Shown here: in pieces, positions 35,497-42,788 of the stretch
Layout of the letters: every line of letters begins with the position of its first letter
Numbering within the stretch: position 1 is the first letter of the stretch
Source: Helicobacter bilis
GTDB taxonomy: Bacteria > Campylobacterota > Campylobacteria > Campylobacterales > Helicobacteraceae
Direction of reading: 5' to 3'
DNA: 64,000 nt
Assembly (NCBI RefSeq): GCF_001999985.1
Contig: NZ_CP019645.1
Span: forward strand, 1,798,001 to 1,862,000
Made by a program: the position numbers and the translations under genes
Notes under the pieces: generated by a model
Database searches by the model: none
The model's input: the letters and a program-made list of their open reading frames with translations, nothing else
What the model was told of the DNA's origin: nothing

Positions 35497-36558
35497 ATGT
35501 TATATAACACGCTACAGGATGGAATTTATATTATCCATGAAAATAATGAGTGGATACCACCTTTTAAAGAGGCGTTTGATAGAGCTGGGGTAGAATTTCG
35601 TGAGATTTTTTTGACTCAAGGAGGAATCAGTCTAGATTCTATCCCGCCAAACGGTGTGTTTTGGAGTAGGCTTAGTGCCTCAAGTCATACGCGTGATAAT
35701 GCCTTTTCTAAGGAATATGGTCGTGCGTTGTTAGCGTGGCTAGAAAGCTATGGGCGAAAAGTGATAAATGGTAGCTCTGTGCTAGAGCTTGAAGTCAGCA
35801 AGGTTAAACAAGCCCTGCTTTTAGAATCCTTTTTTAAGTCTCAAGGCGTGGATTTTAAGACACCACAAACACTTGCGGTATTTGGGAAAACTGATTTAAT
35901 CAATGCGGCAAGGAGCTTTGCTAAGAATCTAGGTAACAAGCCCTTTATCACAAAGCATAATCAAGGTGGCAAGGGCTTAGGTGTAAGGCTTTTTGAAAAT
36001 ATAGAAGAGTTTAGAGACTATGTAGAATCTAGCGAATTTGAGCTACCCATTGATGGCATTACGCTTTTGCAAGAGTATGTAGAATCTAGGGAAGCGTTTA
36101 TCACGCGATGTGAGTTTATCGGCGGGAAGTTTCACTATGCGGTGCGAGTGGATACAAGCAATGGGGCGTTTGAGCTATGCCCTGCTGATGCGTGTCAAAT
36201 AGATTCTTTAGATTCTAAAGTGGATTCTAGCGGAGATTCTAAAGCAGAATCTACAAAGCGACCTGCTCTTGCTGGGGCGGCGTGTGAAGTGGGAGCTGGG
36301 GATAAGTTTAGCTTGCGGAAAGAGATAGATTCTACAAGCCCTATTGTGCGATGTTTGGAGCAGTTTTTAGCACTGCATAATATCGCTGTGGCAGGGATTG
36401 AGTTTATTGAGAGTGTGAGTGGGGATATTGTGGTCTATGATATTAACACAAACACAAACTACAACTCCACACTAGAATCTAAGATTAGACAAAGTGGCGG
36501 CGTGGCAGCAGCTGATAGGCTTGTGAGTTTTTTAAAAGAGCAGTTTGACAAACAATAA
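35497..36558 (+). CDS. ATP-grasp ligase (RimK/glutathione synthase-like) with a ~45-aa insert
   Basis: The 353-aa ATP-grasp enzyme couples ATP hydrolysis to amide or thioester formation. ATP-binding segments are seen in PFITKHNQGGKGLGVRLF and LLQEYVES. The metal-binding end is VAGIEFIESVSGDIVVYDIN-NTNYN, the RimK/GshB-type signature. An Asp/Ser-rich insert (about residues 230-275, DSLDSKVDSSGDSKAES) contains six AGATTCT/AGAATCT-type words within about 60 bp and interrupts the region before PIVRCLEQF. AAAGGAG precedes the ATG. Its place between an importer and two monooxygenases suggests a step in the same pathway, but the acceptor is unknown. Confidence 0.82.
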   Translation: MLYNTLQDGIYIIHENNEWIPPFKEAFDRAGVEFREIFLTQGGISLDSIPPNGVFWSRLSASSHTRDNAFSKEYGRALLAWLESYGRKVINGSSVLELEVSKVKQALLLESFFKSQGVDFKTPQTLAVFGKTDLINAARSFAKNLGNKPFITKHNQGGKGLGVRLFENIEEFRDYVESSEFELPIDGITLLQEYVESREAFITRCEFIGGKFHYAVRVDTSNGAFELCPADACQIDSLDSKVDSSGDSKAESTKRPALAGAACEVGAGDKFSLRKEIDSTSPIVRCLEQFLALHNIAVAGIEFIESVSGDIVVYDINTNTNYNSTLESKIRQSGGVAAADRLVSFLKEQFDKQ

Positions 36559-36569
36559 AGGAGCGTAAG

Positions 36570-37589
36570 ATGAAGTTTGGATATTGGAGTCCGGTATTTG
36601 GCAGTTGGCTTAGGAATGTAGATGATGATAGCACAGAGTGTTCTTGGGAGTATATCCGCGATTTAGCGATAAAGGCGGAGAATCTAGGCTATACACTCAC
36701 CCTTGTGCCAGAGCTGTATTTGAATGACATTAAGGGGGAAAAAGCCCCTGCCCTTGATGCGTGGGCTATTGCTAATGGTTTGGCAGCGGTTACACAAAGC
36801 ATTGAGATTCTAGCGGCTTTGCGTCCGCAGTATCATCAAGTCGCACTCACTGCAAAGCAGATTGCCACGATTTCGCAGATTTGTAATGGGCGATTTTCTA
36901 TCAATATGGTATCAGCGTGGTGGGAAGAGGAGGCTAGGCAATATGGCATAAACTTTGACGCACACGATGATAGATATACACTCACACACGAATACACCGA
37001 TGTTTTACGCGGATTTTGGAGTAAAAGTCCATTTCATCATAGCGGTAAGTATTTTAGCTTTGAAAATTCCTACAATGAGCCAAAACCGCCTAAGATTCCG
37101 CTTGTGTATGCGGGGGGAGAGAGTGAGATAGGCAGGAATGCTATCACACAATTTGCAGACTTTTATCTCTTGCACGGCGGCACACTTGATGAAGCAAGGG
37201 TGAAAATCGCAGATATGAAAGAGCGAAAGAAAAAGGCGGGATTGCCGCCATTTAAGGGCTTTGGTATGGCGGTGTATATGATTGTGCGAGATAGTGAAGA
37301 AGAGGCACAAAATGAGCTGCAAAGGATTACTACCATTAAAAATTACGCCGATTATGAAAACTCCTATAAGAATTTCACAGGCAATTCACAGCTTGATGTA
37401 GAGATAAGTAAGCAGGAATACAGCGTGTCTAATCGCGGTTTGCGACCAAATCTAGTTGGCACGCCGACAAGCGTGGCACAAAAGATTAGAGCCTATAAAG
37501 AAGCAGGGCTAGATTTACTCATAATCCAGTGTGCTAATATGCAAAAAGAGCTAGAATATATCGCTAAAAAGGTTATGCCGCTTGTGTGA
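36570..37589 (+). CDS. Flavin-dependent monooxygenase (SsuD/SfnG type LLM)
   Basis: A second luciferase-like monooxygenase of 339 aa. It has the alkanesulfonate/dimethylsulfone monooxygenase pattern: MKFGYWSPVFGSWLRN, AENLGYTLTLVPELY, ILAALRPQYHQVALTAKQIATISQI, GRFSINMVSAWWEEEARQYG, YTDVLRGFWS, PPKIPLVYAGGESEIG and GTPTSVAQKIRAYKEAGLDLLI. SsuD/SfnG enzymes cleave C-S bonds of sulfonates or sulfones to release sulfite or sulfinate. AAGGAG lies 6 nt upstream; the gap to the ATP-grasp gene is 11 nt. No FMN reductase is present in the operon, so the reduced flavin must come from elsewhere. Confidence 0.88.
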   Translation: MKFGYWSPVFGSWLRNVDDDSTECSWEYIRDLAIKAENLGYTLTLVPELYLNDIKGEKAPALDAWAIANGLAAVTQSIEILAALRPQYHQVALTAKQIATISQICNGRFSINMVSAWWEEEARQYGINFDAHDDRYTLTHEYTDVLRGFWSKSPFHHSGKYFSFENSYNEPKPPKIPLVYAGGESEIGRNAITQFADFYLLHGGTLDEARVKIADMKERKKKAGLPPFKGFGMAVYMIVRDSEEEAQNELQRITTIKNYADYENSYKNFTGNSQLDVEISKQEYSVSNRGLRPNLVGTPTSVAQKIRAYKEAGLDLLIIQCANMQKELEYIAKKVMPLV

Positions 37590-37838
37590 GAGTGGAAGCA
37601 TATTGATAGAAAATGCGTGAATGATCACCACTTTAGTCGTTGCAAAGGATTAGATTTTCTTGCTATGACTTATTATGTGATCTGTGTTTTTTAAACTATA
37701 TCAATGCCACTAATCACTTGAAGTATTGTTTTAAAATCTGGGTTGTAAAAGTTAGAATGCAGATTCTAAAAAGCTAAGGCTTGGCAAACTCACAAATATA
37801 CAAAAAACACTTGAAAATATATTTTCTAATTATAAAAA

Positions 37839-38372
37839 TCATGCTTCATTAAAAGTAATAACACACACAGCAATGGCATTTAAGCAGTCATGACTCATGC
37901 TAATTGCAATTTTTTGCATTCTAAAATTATTATATTTATTTTCATGTAGGGCTAGGTGCGGCTTTCCATATATATCTTTGTATATACACATATCATGAAA
38001 TCCAAGCTCTTTGCCAATGCCAACACCAAGTGCTTTAGAACATGCCTCTTTTATCGCCCAAAATCCTGCTATTGTGTCAATCTTATATGATTCTATTGTG
38101 AAATTTGCTTGTAAATCATTGAAAATATCCTGCATTTGCGTGGTATATAAATCTAGGTTTTCTTGTGTGAAAAAATGTGTTTTAGTGGATATAAATTCAT
38201 GAGACAAGCTTTTAGAATCTTTATTATATAGCAATAGTTTCTCTTTATTTTTATAAGCAAGTAATATCTCACTTGGTAGTAAAAAACGCTCTAAAAAGCC
38301 CAAGCCAAACTTTGCAATGGCATTTTTTATGCGTGATGTGGCAATAATATCTGTGCCAATTTCAAGATTCAT
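37839..38372 (-). CDS. acpS: Holo-[acyl-carrier-protein] synthase
   Basis: AcpS transfers phosphopantetheine from CoA to apo-ACP. The metal-binding NLEIGTDIIATSRIKNAI at the N-terminus and FWAIKEACSKALGVGIGKELGFHDM in the middle are diagnostic, with ISMSHDCLNAIAVCV at the end. At 177 aa it is about 55 residues longer than usual. The excess (LLYNKDSKSLSHEFISTKTH..., about residues 48-100) lies before the catalytic WAIKEA helix and is rich in Asn/Thr/Ser/Asp, another tolerated insert. It is the last gene of the rsmD-fliL-fliL2-acpS block, an order similar to H. pylori. Confidence 0.9.
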   Translation of the reverse strand: MNLEIGTDIIATSRIKNAIAKFGLGFLERFLLPSEILLAYKNKEKLLLYNKDSKSLSHEFISTKTHFFTQENLDLYTTQMQDIFNDLQANFTIESYKIDTIAGFWAIKEACSKALGVGIGKELGFHDMCIYKDIYGKPHLALHENKYNNFRMQKIAISMSHDCLNAIAVCVITFNEA

Positions 38373-38384
38373 AATGAAGCTACA

Positions 38385-38798
38385 TTAAGGCTGGATTACA
38401 AAGTCTGGGAAGACAAAGCCTACTATGCTACTATCTGTCAAAACTGCATTCACACTCGCAGTAAGTGTTGCAGCAAGTTTTTGTTTGCCTTGTGCGCCTT
38501 GCAAGTCTGTCTTCATAAAGCCACTCACAGTATCAACGACAACGGAACGCACAATATCAATCTTTACATCAAGCTCTTTAGCTGCCGCCTTATCACTCAT
38601 AATAATTGTCGCATTAAACTTGGCATAGCCAGCAGTGCGTAAATCATCTGGATTTGATGGTTTTAGCATCATGACAAACTCTTTTTCAATTGGATATAAA
38701 TCCTTTGCATTGCGATATACGCCATAATAGGCGTTTTCATCAGCATGCACAACACTAAAACCAAATATACACAATAATATCAATAATATGTGTTTCAT
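38385..38798 (-). CDS. FliL paralogue with a signal peptide
   Basis: The 137-aa product has a cleavable-looking signal (MKHILLILLCIFGFSVVHA) in place of the membrane anchor of true FliL. It then has a FliL core (YPIEKEFVMMLKPSNPDDLRTAGYAKFNATI, VRSVVVDTVSGFMKTDLQG, VLTDSSIVGFVFPDFVIQP) clearly homologous to the neighbouring fliL. It probably arose by tandem duplication and now acts in the periplasm, perhaps in the stator-associated FliL ring. It lies between fliL (62-nt gap) and acpS (12-nt gap). Confidence 0.8.
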   Translation of the reverse strand: MKHILLILLCIFGFSVVHADENAYYGVYRNAKDLYPIEKEFVMMLKPSNPDDLRTAGYAKFNATIIMSDKAAAKELDVKIDIVRSVVVDTVSGFMKTDLQGAQGKQKLAATLTASVNAVLTDSSIVGFVFPDFVIQP

Positions 38799-38860
38799 AA
38801 TTTTCCTTATACTATAAGATTCTAAGAATCTTTATAATCTAGCATTAAAGCCTTGAAATC

Positions 38861-39415
38861 TTAAGGCTGTATAATAAAGTCTGGGAATACAACTGCTGCT
38901 ACCTTGCCATCTGTAAGCACAGAATTAAGACTTGCTACAATCGCATTAGCAAGTTTTTGTCTGCCTTGCGAGCCTTGTAACTCAGTAGCAAGATAGGCAC
39001 TCGTAGCATCAGCGATAACACCTCTTACAATATCAAGCTTTGCATCGACCTCTTTTACCGCATTTTTATCAGCAAGTAAAAGCGTAGCTCTAAACTTAGC
39101 AAAGCCTGCAACACGCATATTTTCTGGATCTGGCGACTTTAGATTGATGATAAAATCTTTCTCTAAAGGCATGATAGCAACAGGATTTTTATATGCTTCA
39201 TTTTGCAGTAATGCTTGCTGCTCTGGCGTTAGATTTGCGATTTGTGGTGGTGGTGCTGCATTGCCCCCACCATGATCGCCCTCTTCATCTCCGCCCATAA
39301 AAAGAAAAACAACTACACCAACGAGTATAAGCACCGCAACAACAACGCCTATAATGATAAAAATAAGTCCTTTGCCCTTTTTTTCTTCTGCGGCTGGTTT
39401 TTCTTCTTCTGCCAT
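38861..39415 (-). CDS. fliL: Flagellar basal-body protein FliL
   Basis: FliL is a single-pass inner-membrane protein that surrounds the stator and affects torque. The product has a short charged cytoplasmic N-terminus (MAEEEKPAAEEKKGK), one membrane helix (GLIFIIIGVVVAVLILVGVVVFLFMG), a Gly/Pro/Ala linker and the periplasmic FliL domain (YKNPVAIMPLEKDFIINLKSPDPENMRVAG...VVFPDFIIQP), 184 aa. AGGAG precedes the ATG. It is 10 nt downstream of rsmD. Confidence 0.93.
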   Translation of the reverse strand: MAEEEKPAAEEKKGKGLIFIIIGVVVAVLILVGVVVFLFMGGDEEGDHGGGNAAPPPQIANLTPEQQALLQNEAYKNPVAIMPLEKDFIINLKSPDPENMRVAGFAKFRATLLLADKNAVKEVDAKLDIVRGVIADATSAYLATELQGSQGRQKLANAIVASLNSVLTDGKVAAVVFPDFIIQP

Positions 39416-39425
39416 GTTTGCTCCT

Positions 39426-40154
39426 TTATTTTGTAAAATACATCAAAGTCGTCTGTCCAAACTTACTTTTTTTCACAAGCTGAAATATCCCTATTTGCGT
39501 ATCAAGCTGGATATTACTCATACTTTCAATGACTATCATATCGACTTTTTGCGTAAAATTTTCATCAAAAGATTCTATAAAATGCCAAATCTTTGTATAA
39601 ATATCGCTAAAACCTTCTCGACATGCAAATGGTGGGTCCATATATAATACAAATTGATTTGTTTGCATTGTGGAATTTAAAGCTGGAATTATATCATTTT
39701 TTACTTGAAAATCTGTGTTTTTTGCAAAATTCATTATAGAATCCTGTGATTGCAGACAATCTTTATAGTGTGCGTTTATGCTAAAAGGCGTGGTTATAGA
39801 ATCGTTTGTGTCTCTATGATAGTTCTTGTGTTTCTGCCAAAATAGACTGATATTTTCACATAGATTCTTAAAAGCCCCCATGTTTTTCTCAAAAAATACA
39901 GCCGAGCTAGCCCCAAGAGACAAGGCTTCAAAGCCCATTTGACCACTCCCTGCAAAACACTCAACAAAGACTTTGTTATAAAGGTTATGTTGCATGGTAT
40001 CAAAAAAGGACTTTTTCACAAGGGCTTTTGTAGGTCGTGTCGTGCTATTAGATTCTAAAAAAAGCCCTAAACCTTTGTATTTTCCCCTATTAATCATAAA
40101 TTTTTCTTTTTTATTTTGTGTGCGATTTTGCTTTGCTTTGTTTTGCTTACGCAT
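39426..40154 (-). CDS. rsmD: 16S rRNA (guanine966-N2)-methyltransferase RsmD
   Basis: RsmD methylates G966 of 16S rRNA late in 30S assembly. The RsmD-type start MINRGKYKGLGLFLE...TRPTKALVKKSFFDTM is followed by SAM motif VFVECFAGSGQMGFEALSLGA and catalytic DPPF. The 242 aa exceeds the usual 190; part of the excess is a Lys/Gln-rich N-terminus. The first ATG (40154) has AAGGA while the internal one (40097) does not. The middle (KHKNYHRDTNDSITTPFSI, QDSIMNFAKNTDFQVKND) appears expanded. Family and context (beside fliL, as in H. pylori) agree. Confidence 0.88.
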   Translation of the reverse strand: MRKQNKAKQNRTQNKKEKFMINRGKYKGLGLFLESNSTTRPTKALVKKSFFDTMQHNLYNKVFVECFAGSGQMGFEALSLGASSAVFFEKNMGAFKNLCENISLFWQKHKNYHRDTNDSITTPFSINAHYKDCLQSQDSIMNFAKNTDFQVKNDIIPALNSTMQTNQFVLYMDPPFACREGFSDIYTKIWHFIESFDENFTQKVDMIVIESMSNIQLDTQIGIFQLVKKSKFGQTTLMYFTK

Positions 40155-40446
40155 ATTTTTCCTTGTAGTAACTTGTTTTTGGGGGTTTTATGGAATTTTA
40201 ATTTGTAATCTTAGCATAATTTAGAACACAAGTTTTTATGATTCTTTGTGAAGCAGTGCAATACAAAAACAGACTTACATAAGTCCTTATGAATCTGATG
40301 ATTATGAATAATGAGCGAAATCCCCACAAAAACCCTTATAAGTTTTACCCAGTATGACAAATATTATAATGTATTTTTTAGATCAATAAGATTTCTACAA
40401 TATAAAATCCATTCTATATAGTCATGATATAAAAATTTCAATATTC

Positions 40447-40505
40447 GTAATAAAATGTCAAGTAGTCATTACATTTTATGTAGTTTTTTACTTAAAGTAA
40501 CAATA
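40447..40505 (+). promoter_or_regulatory. Conserved 59-bp upstream block, copy A
   Basis: Matches 41699-41757 at 57 of 59 positions. It includes the palindrome TTACTTAAAGTAA (40488-40500) and an imperfect inverted repeat around TAAAATGT/ACATTTTA. The block lies about 240 nt before the outer-membrane protein A start and is likely a shared operator or promoter. Confidence 0.75.
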
Positions 40506-40666
40506 ATATGGTAATTTTTAATTATTTTTTTTGGTTTTAATTTTTGTTTCAGTTTGCTTGATATAGAATTTATTCAGTTTCCATTTTGACAACAATAAGG
40601 CAAATAGAAACCCATTATAATCTACATAAAAGTGGGCATTATGAAACAATATGTGTAGTGTGAAAT

Positions 40667-40692
40667 CTCACTCTCTAAGCTTAGAGAGTGAG
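40667..40692. promoter_or_regulatory. Perfect 26-bp palindrome in the leader of outer-membrane protein A
   Basis: CTCACTCTCTAAG is followed immediately by its exact reverse complement, 50 nt before the ATG. No T-run follows. In RNA it could form a long stem in the leader; as DNA it could bind a dimeric regulator. It is absent from the paralogue's upstream region. Confidence 0.75.
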
Positions 40693-40742
40693 TTGCAAAT
40701 AGTTTGTTTAAGAAATATTATGTCATAAATGGAGAATAAAAC

Positions 40743-41501
40743 ATGGTAAATGTGTATAAAAAGCTAGGTTTAGGTATCATATTATCTGGTTCATTGATGA
40801 TGAGTGTAAATGCAGCATGTGATTCCCTATTTTGCGTTGGTGGTAATGTTGGGATTGGTGCTGTATATAGCGACTTTGGTGGTAATAGCAGTTTAGATGG
40901 TAACTTCAAGGGTGGCTATGGTGCATTTGATATTGATTTTTTAGTGTTAAGAAGATTGCAGTTTGGCTTAGGTTTTAAAGTTGGTCCGGGTTCAATGGGT
41001 GTATTTGGCACAAATGCTCCAAGTGAGTCTGATAGATTTATTGCAGGTAACACAGGCTATTTTGGAAATGCTCAGTATAAAATGGGTTTTAATGTAGCAA
41101 GTCTTAATTCGCCCTTATACATAAATTTTGTTTTTGGTATAGAAGGACATTTTGGTGCGATTGGACATGCCTTTGGATTATATGGAGCAGAACTTGAGGG
41201 GAAGAAAACATTAACACAAAAGGCAAAGTTATTATATAGCTTTGGTGGTGGTGCTGTGCGTCCATTTTATGTGCTTAAAGAAAGTAAGCAAAGCTTTAGT
41301 GAAAACAAACTTGGGTATGGTCTCTTTGGCTCACTTGGTGTAGATGTGAGTTTAACAAGTATGCTTGGGATATATGTAAAAGGCATTGTAAAATATTATA
41401 ATGTCCCACAAAGTAATGCTCTAACTATTAATAGTAAGCAGGTAAATTTTCCTGCATCTAATGCGTGGAGTGTTATGCTAGAAACAGGACTTAGTTTTTA
41501 A
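40743..41501 (+). CDS. Outer-membrane protein A (small barrel, paralogue pair)
   Basis: The 252-aa product has a signal peptide (MVNVYKKLGLGIILSGSLMMSVNA), then a Cys pair (ACDSLFC). Gly-rich amphipathic strands (GNVGIGAVYSDFGG, GYGAFDIDFLVLRRLQFGLGFKVG, LLYSFGGGAVRPFYV, GIYVKGIVKYYNV) follow, and the C-terminus is LETGLSF. It shares its plan with protein B downstream: the signal starts with YKKLGL, NVASLNSPLYINFVFG matches NVAGVNSPLFINFLLG, and YNVPQSNA matches YNLNASNT. It is probably a Helicobacter-specific surface barrel; function unknown. GGAG lies 9-10 nt before the ATG. Confidence 0.8.
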   Translation: MVNVYKKLGLGIILSGSLMMSVNAACDSLFCVGGNVGIGAVYSDFGGNSSLDGNFKGGYGAFDIDFLVLRRLQFGLGFKVGPGSMGVFGTNAPSESDRFIAGNTGYFGNAQYKMGFNVASLNSPLYINFVFGIEGHFGAIGHAFGLYGAELEGKKTLTQKAKLLYSFGGGAVRPFYVLKESKQSFSENKLGYGLFGSLGVDVSLTSMLGIYVKGIVKYYNVPQSNALTINSKQVNFPASNAWSVMLETGLSF

Positions 41502-41538
41502 TATAGCTATATGATAGCGTTTAGCTGAACGCAGAAAA

Positions 41539-41559
41539 GCATAATGATTTATTATGCTA
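41539..41559 (+). terminator. Candidate terminator of outer-membrane protein A gene
   Basis: AGCATAAT / ATTATGCT, an 8-bp stem with loop GATTT, 38 nt after the stop and followed by ATGTTTTAATTT. Confidence 0.5.
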
Positions 41560-41698
41560 TGTTTTAATTTAGAATCTATTTTTATATGAGATTCTTATAC
41601 TTTCATAGTCTAAATGGTGGGATTTAGATTCTATTCTACAAATATGATAAATATATTGAAAGCATGTTTATCGCATTGCATAAAATATTATTAATATG

Positions 41699-41757
41699 GT
41701 AATAAAATGTAAAGTAATCATTACATTTTATGTAGTTTTTTACTTAAAGTAACAATA
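41699..41757 (+). promoter_or_regulatory. Conserved 59-bp upstream block, copy B
   Basis: Near-identical to 40447-40505, with TTACTTAAAGTAA at 41740-41752. In this copy the inverted repeat TAAAATGTAA / TTACATTTTA around it is complete. Confidence 0.75.
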
Positions 41758-41782
41758 GTTTAAGAATTTTGTATTATTTTTG

Positions 41783-41795
41783 TTTTTTTTTTTTT
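41783..41795. repeat. T13 tract upstream of outer-membrane protein B
   Basis: Thirteen T, where the paralogue has eight (40525-40532), at the same place relative to the 59-bp block and followed in both by GGTTTTAA. The length difference suggests slippage. Promoter poly-T tracts tune expression of the H. pylori adhesin gene sabA. Confidence 0.75.
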
Positions 41796-41907
41796 GGTTT
41801 TAAGTTTGAGTTAAATTTTTTTCATTTACAATACGAGCAAGTTTATATTTTTTGACAATTAGTCAATCAAATATAAACGAAACAAATTTTACATAAAGGA
41901 GGAAATC

Positions 41908-42660
41908 ATGAAACAGGTGATTTCAGTAAATACATATAAAAAATTGGGTTTAAGCTTCGTATTAGTTGGGGCTTTGGGAGTGAGTGCAAATGCAATATGT
42001 GCATCGGAAAACTACTGCACAGATTTCTATATAGGTGCTGGTGGATACTATGAAAAGATAGAGGGAAATGGGGCAAACATAAATAACGCTTTGGGCTTCT
42101 TGTCTTTGGGTGGGGCTGATATATTTTTTAATCGAGTGCAATTTGGTCTTGATGCAAAGATTGGCTATGGTAGCAATAGTGTGAGTGGGACTAGTCTTAG
42201 CACACTTAGCAAGGATAATAGATTATTTCAAATCGATGGGATTGCTAAACTTGGTGTGAATGTAGCGGGAGTAAATTCACCTTTGTTTATCAATTTTCTT
42301 TTGGGGTATGATATGGCAAAGACTAATGGCGGTGTCGGTAGGGATTTTATGATAATTGGAGCGGGGTTTGATGGAAAAATCGCTTTAAGTGAAAAAATGA
42401 AGCTTATATATAGTGCTGGATATGGCTATGTGTTTAATGGAGCGTATTCTTTTGGTAAATCTTATGCTGATATTAATGAGAAAAGTCATGTCATTATGTT
42501 TAGTCTTGGGACGCAGGCTAAAGTGAGTGAGCATATAAGTCTTTATTTCAAAGGTTTTGGTAAGTATTATAATCTCAATGCAAGTAATACAGCAAATAAT
42601 GCAAGTATGCCAAAATCAAATGGCTGGCAGGCTGGATTAGAAGCTGGTATTGCATTTTAA
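41908..42660 (+). CDS. Outer-membrane protein B (small barrel, paralogue pair)
   Basis: The 250-aa product has signal MKQVISVNTYKKLGLSFVLVGALGVSANA, a Cys pair (ICASENYC), and barrel strands ending LEAGIAF. It is clearly homologous to protein A in length, signal, central NSPLFINFLLG segment and C-terminus, so a tandem duplication with divergence is likely. The strong ribosome-binding site AAAGGAGG lies 5-6 nt before the ATG. Expression may vary through the T13 tract upstream. Function unknown. Confidence 0.8.
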   Translation: MKQVISVNTYKKLGLSFVLVGALGVSANAICASENYCTDFYIGAGGYYEKIEGNGANINNALGFLSLGGADIFFNRVQFGLDAKIGYGSNSVSGTSLSTLSKDNRLFQIDGIAKLGVNVAGVNSPLFINFLLGYDMAKTNGGVGRDFMIIGAGFDGKIALSEKMKLIYSAGYGYVFNGAYSFGKSYADINEKSHVIMFSLGTQAKVSEHISLYFKGFGKYYNLNASNTANNASMPKSNGWQAGLEAGIAF

Positions 42661-42788
42661 TGTTTTTACACCAAAAGGTTAGTTTAAGCTTAGCTTTTAG
42701 ATGATAGAAGATTTCACCCACAAGGTATGATGTCTATGTTCTTAGGCGTTGGTTTTTGTCAAGCACGACAATTATTAGATTCTAAACC

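Larger units (their letters stand above)
40155..40742. other. Upstream region of outer-membrane protein A
   Basis: A 588-nt gap holding a 59-bp block shared with the next outer-membrane gene (40447-40505), a T8 run (40525-40532) and a perfect 26-bp palindrome (40667-40692). No ORF is supported. Confidence 0.7.
41502..41907. other. Upstream region of outer-membrane protein B
   Basis: 406 nt containing the stem-loop at 41539-41559, the second copy of the 59-bp block, a T13 run (41783-41795) and TTTGACAATTAGTC-type sequence nearer the gene. No ORF. Confidence 0.65.
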
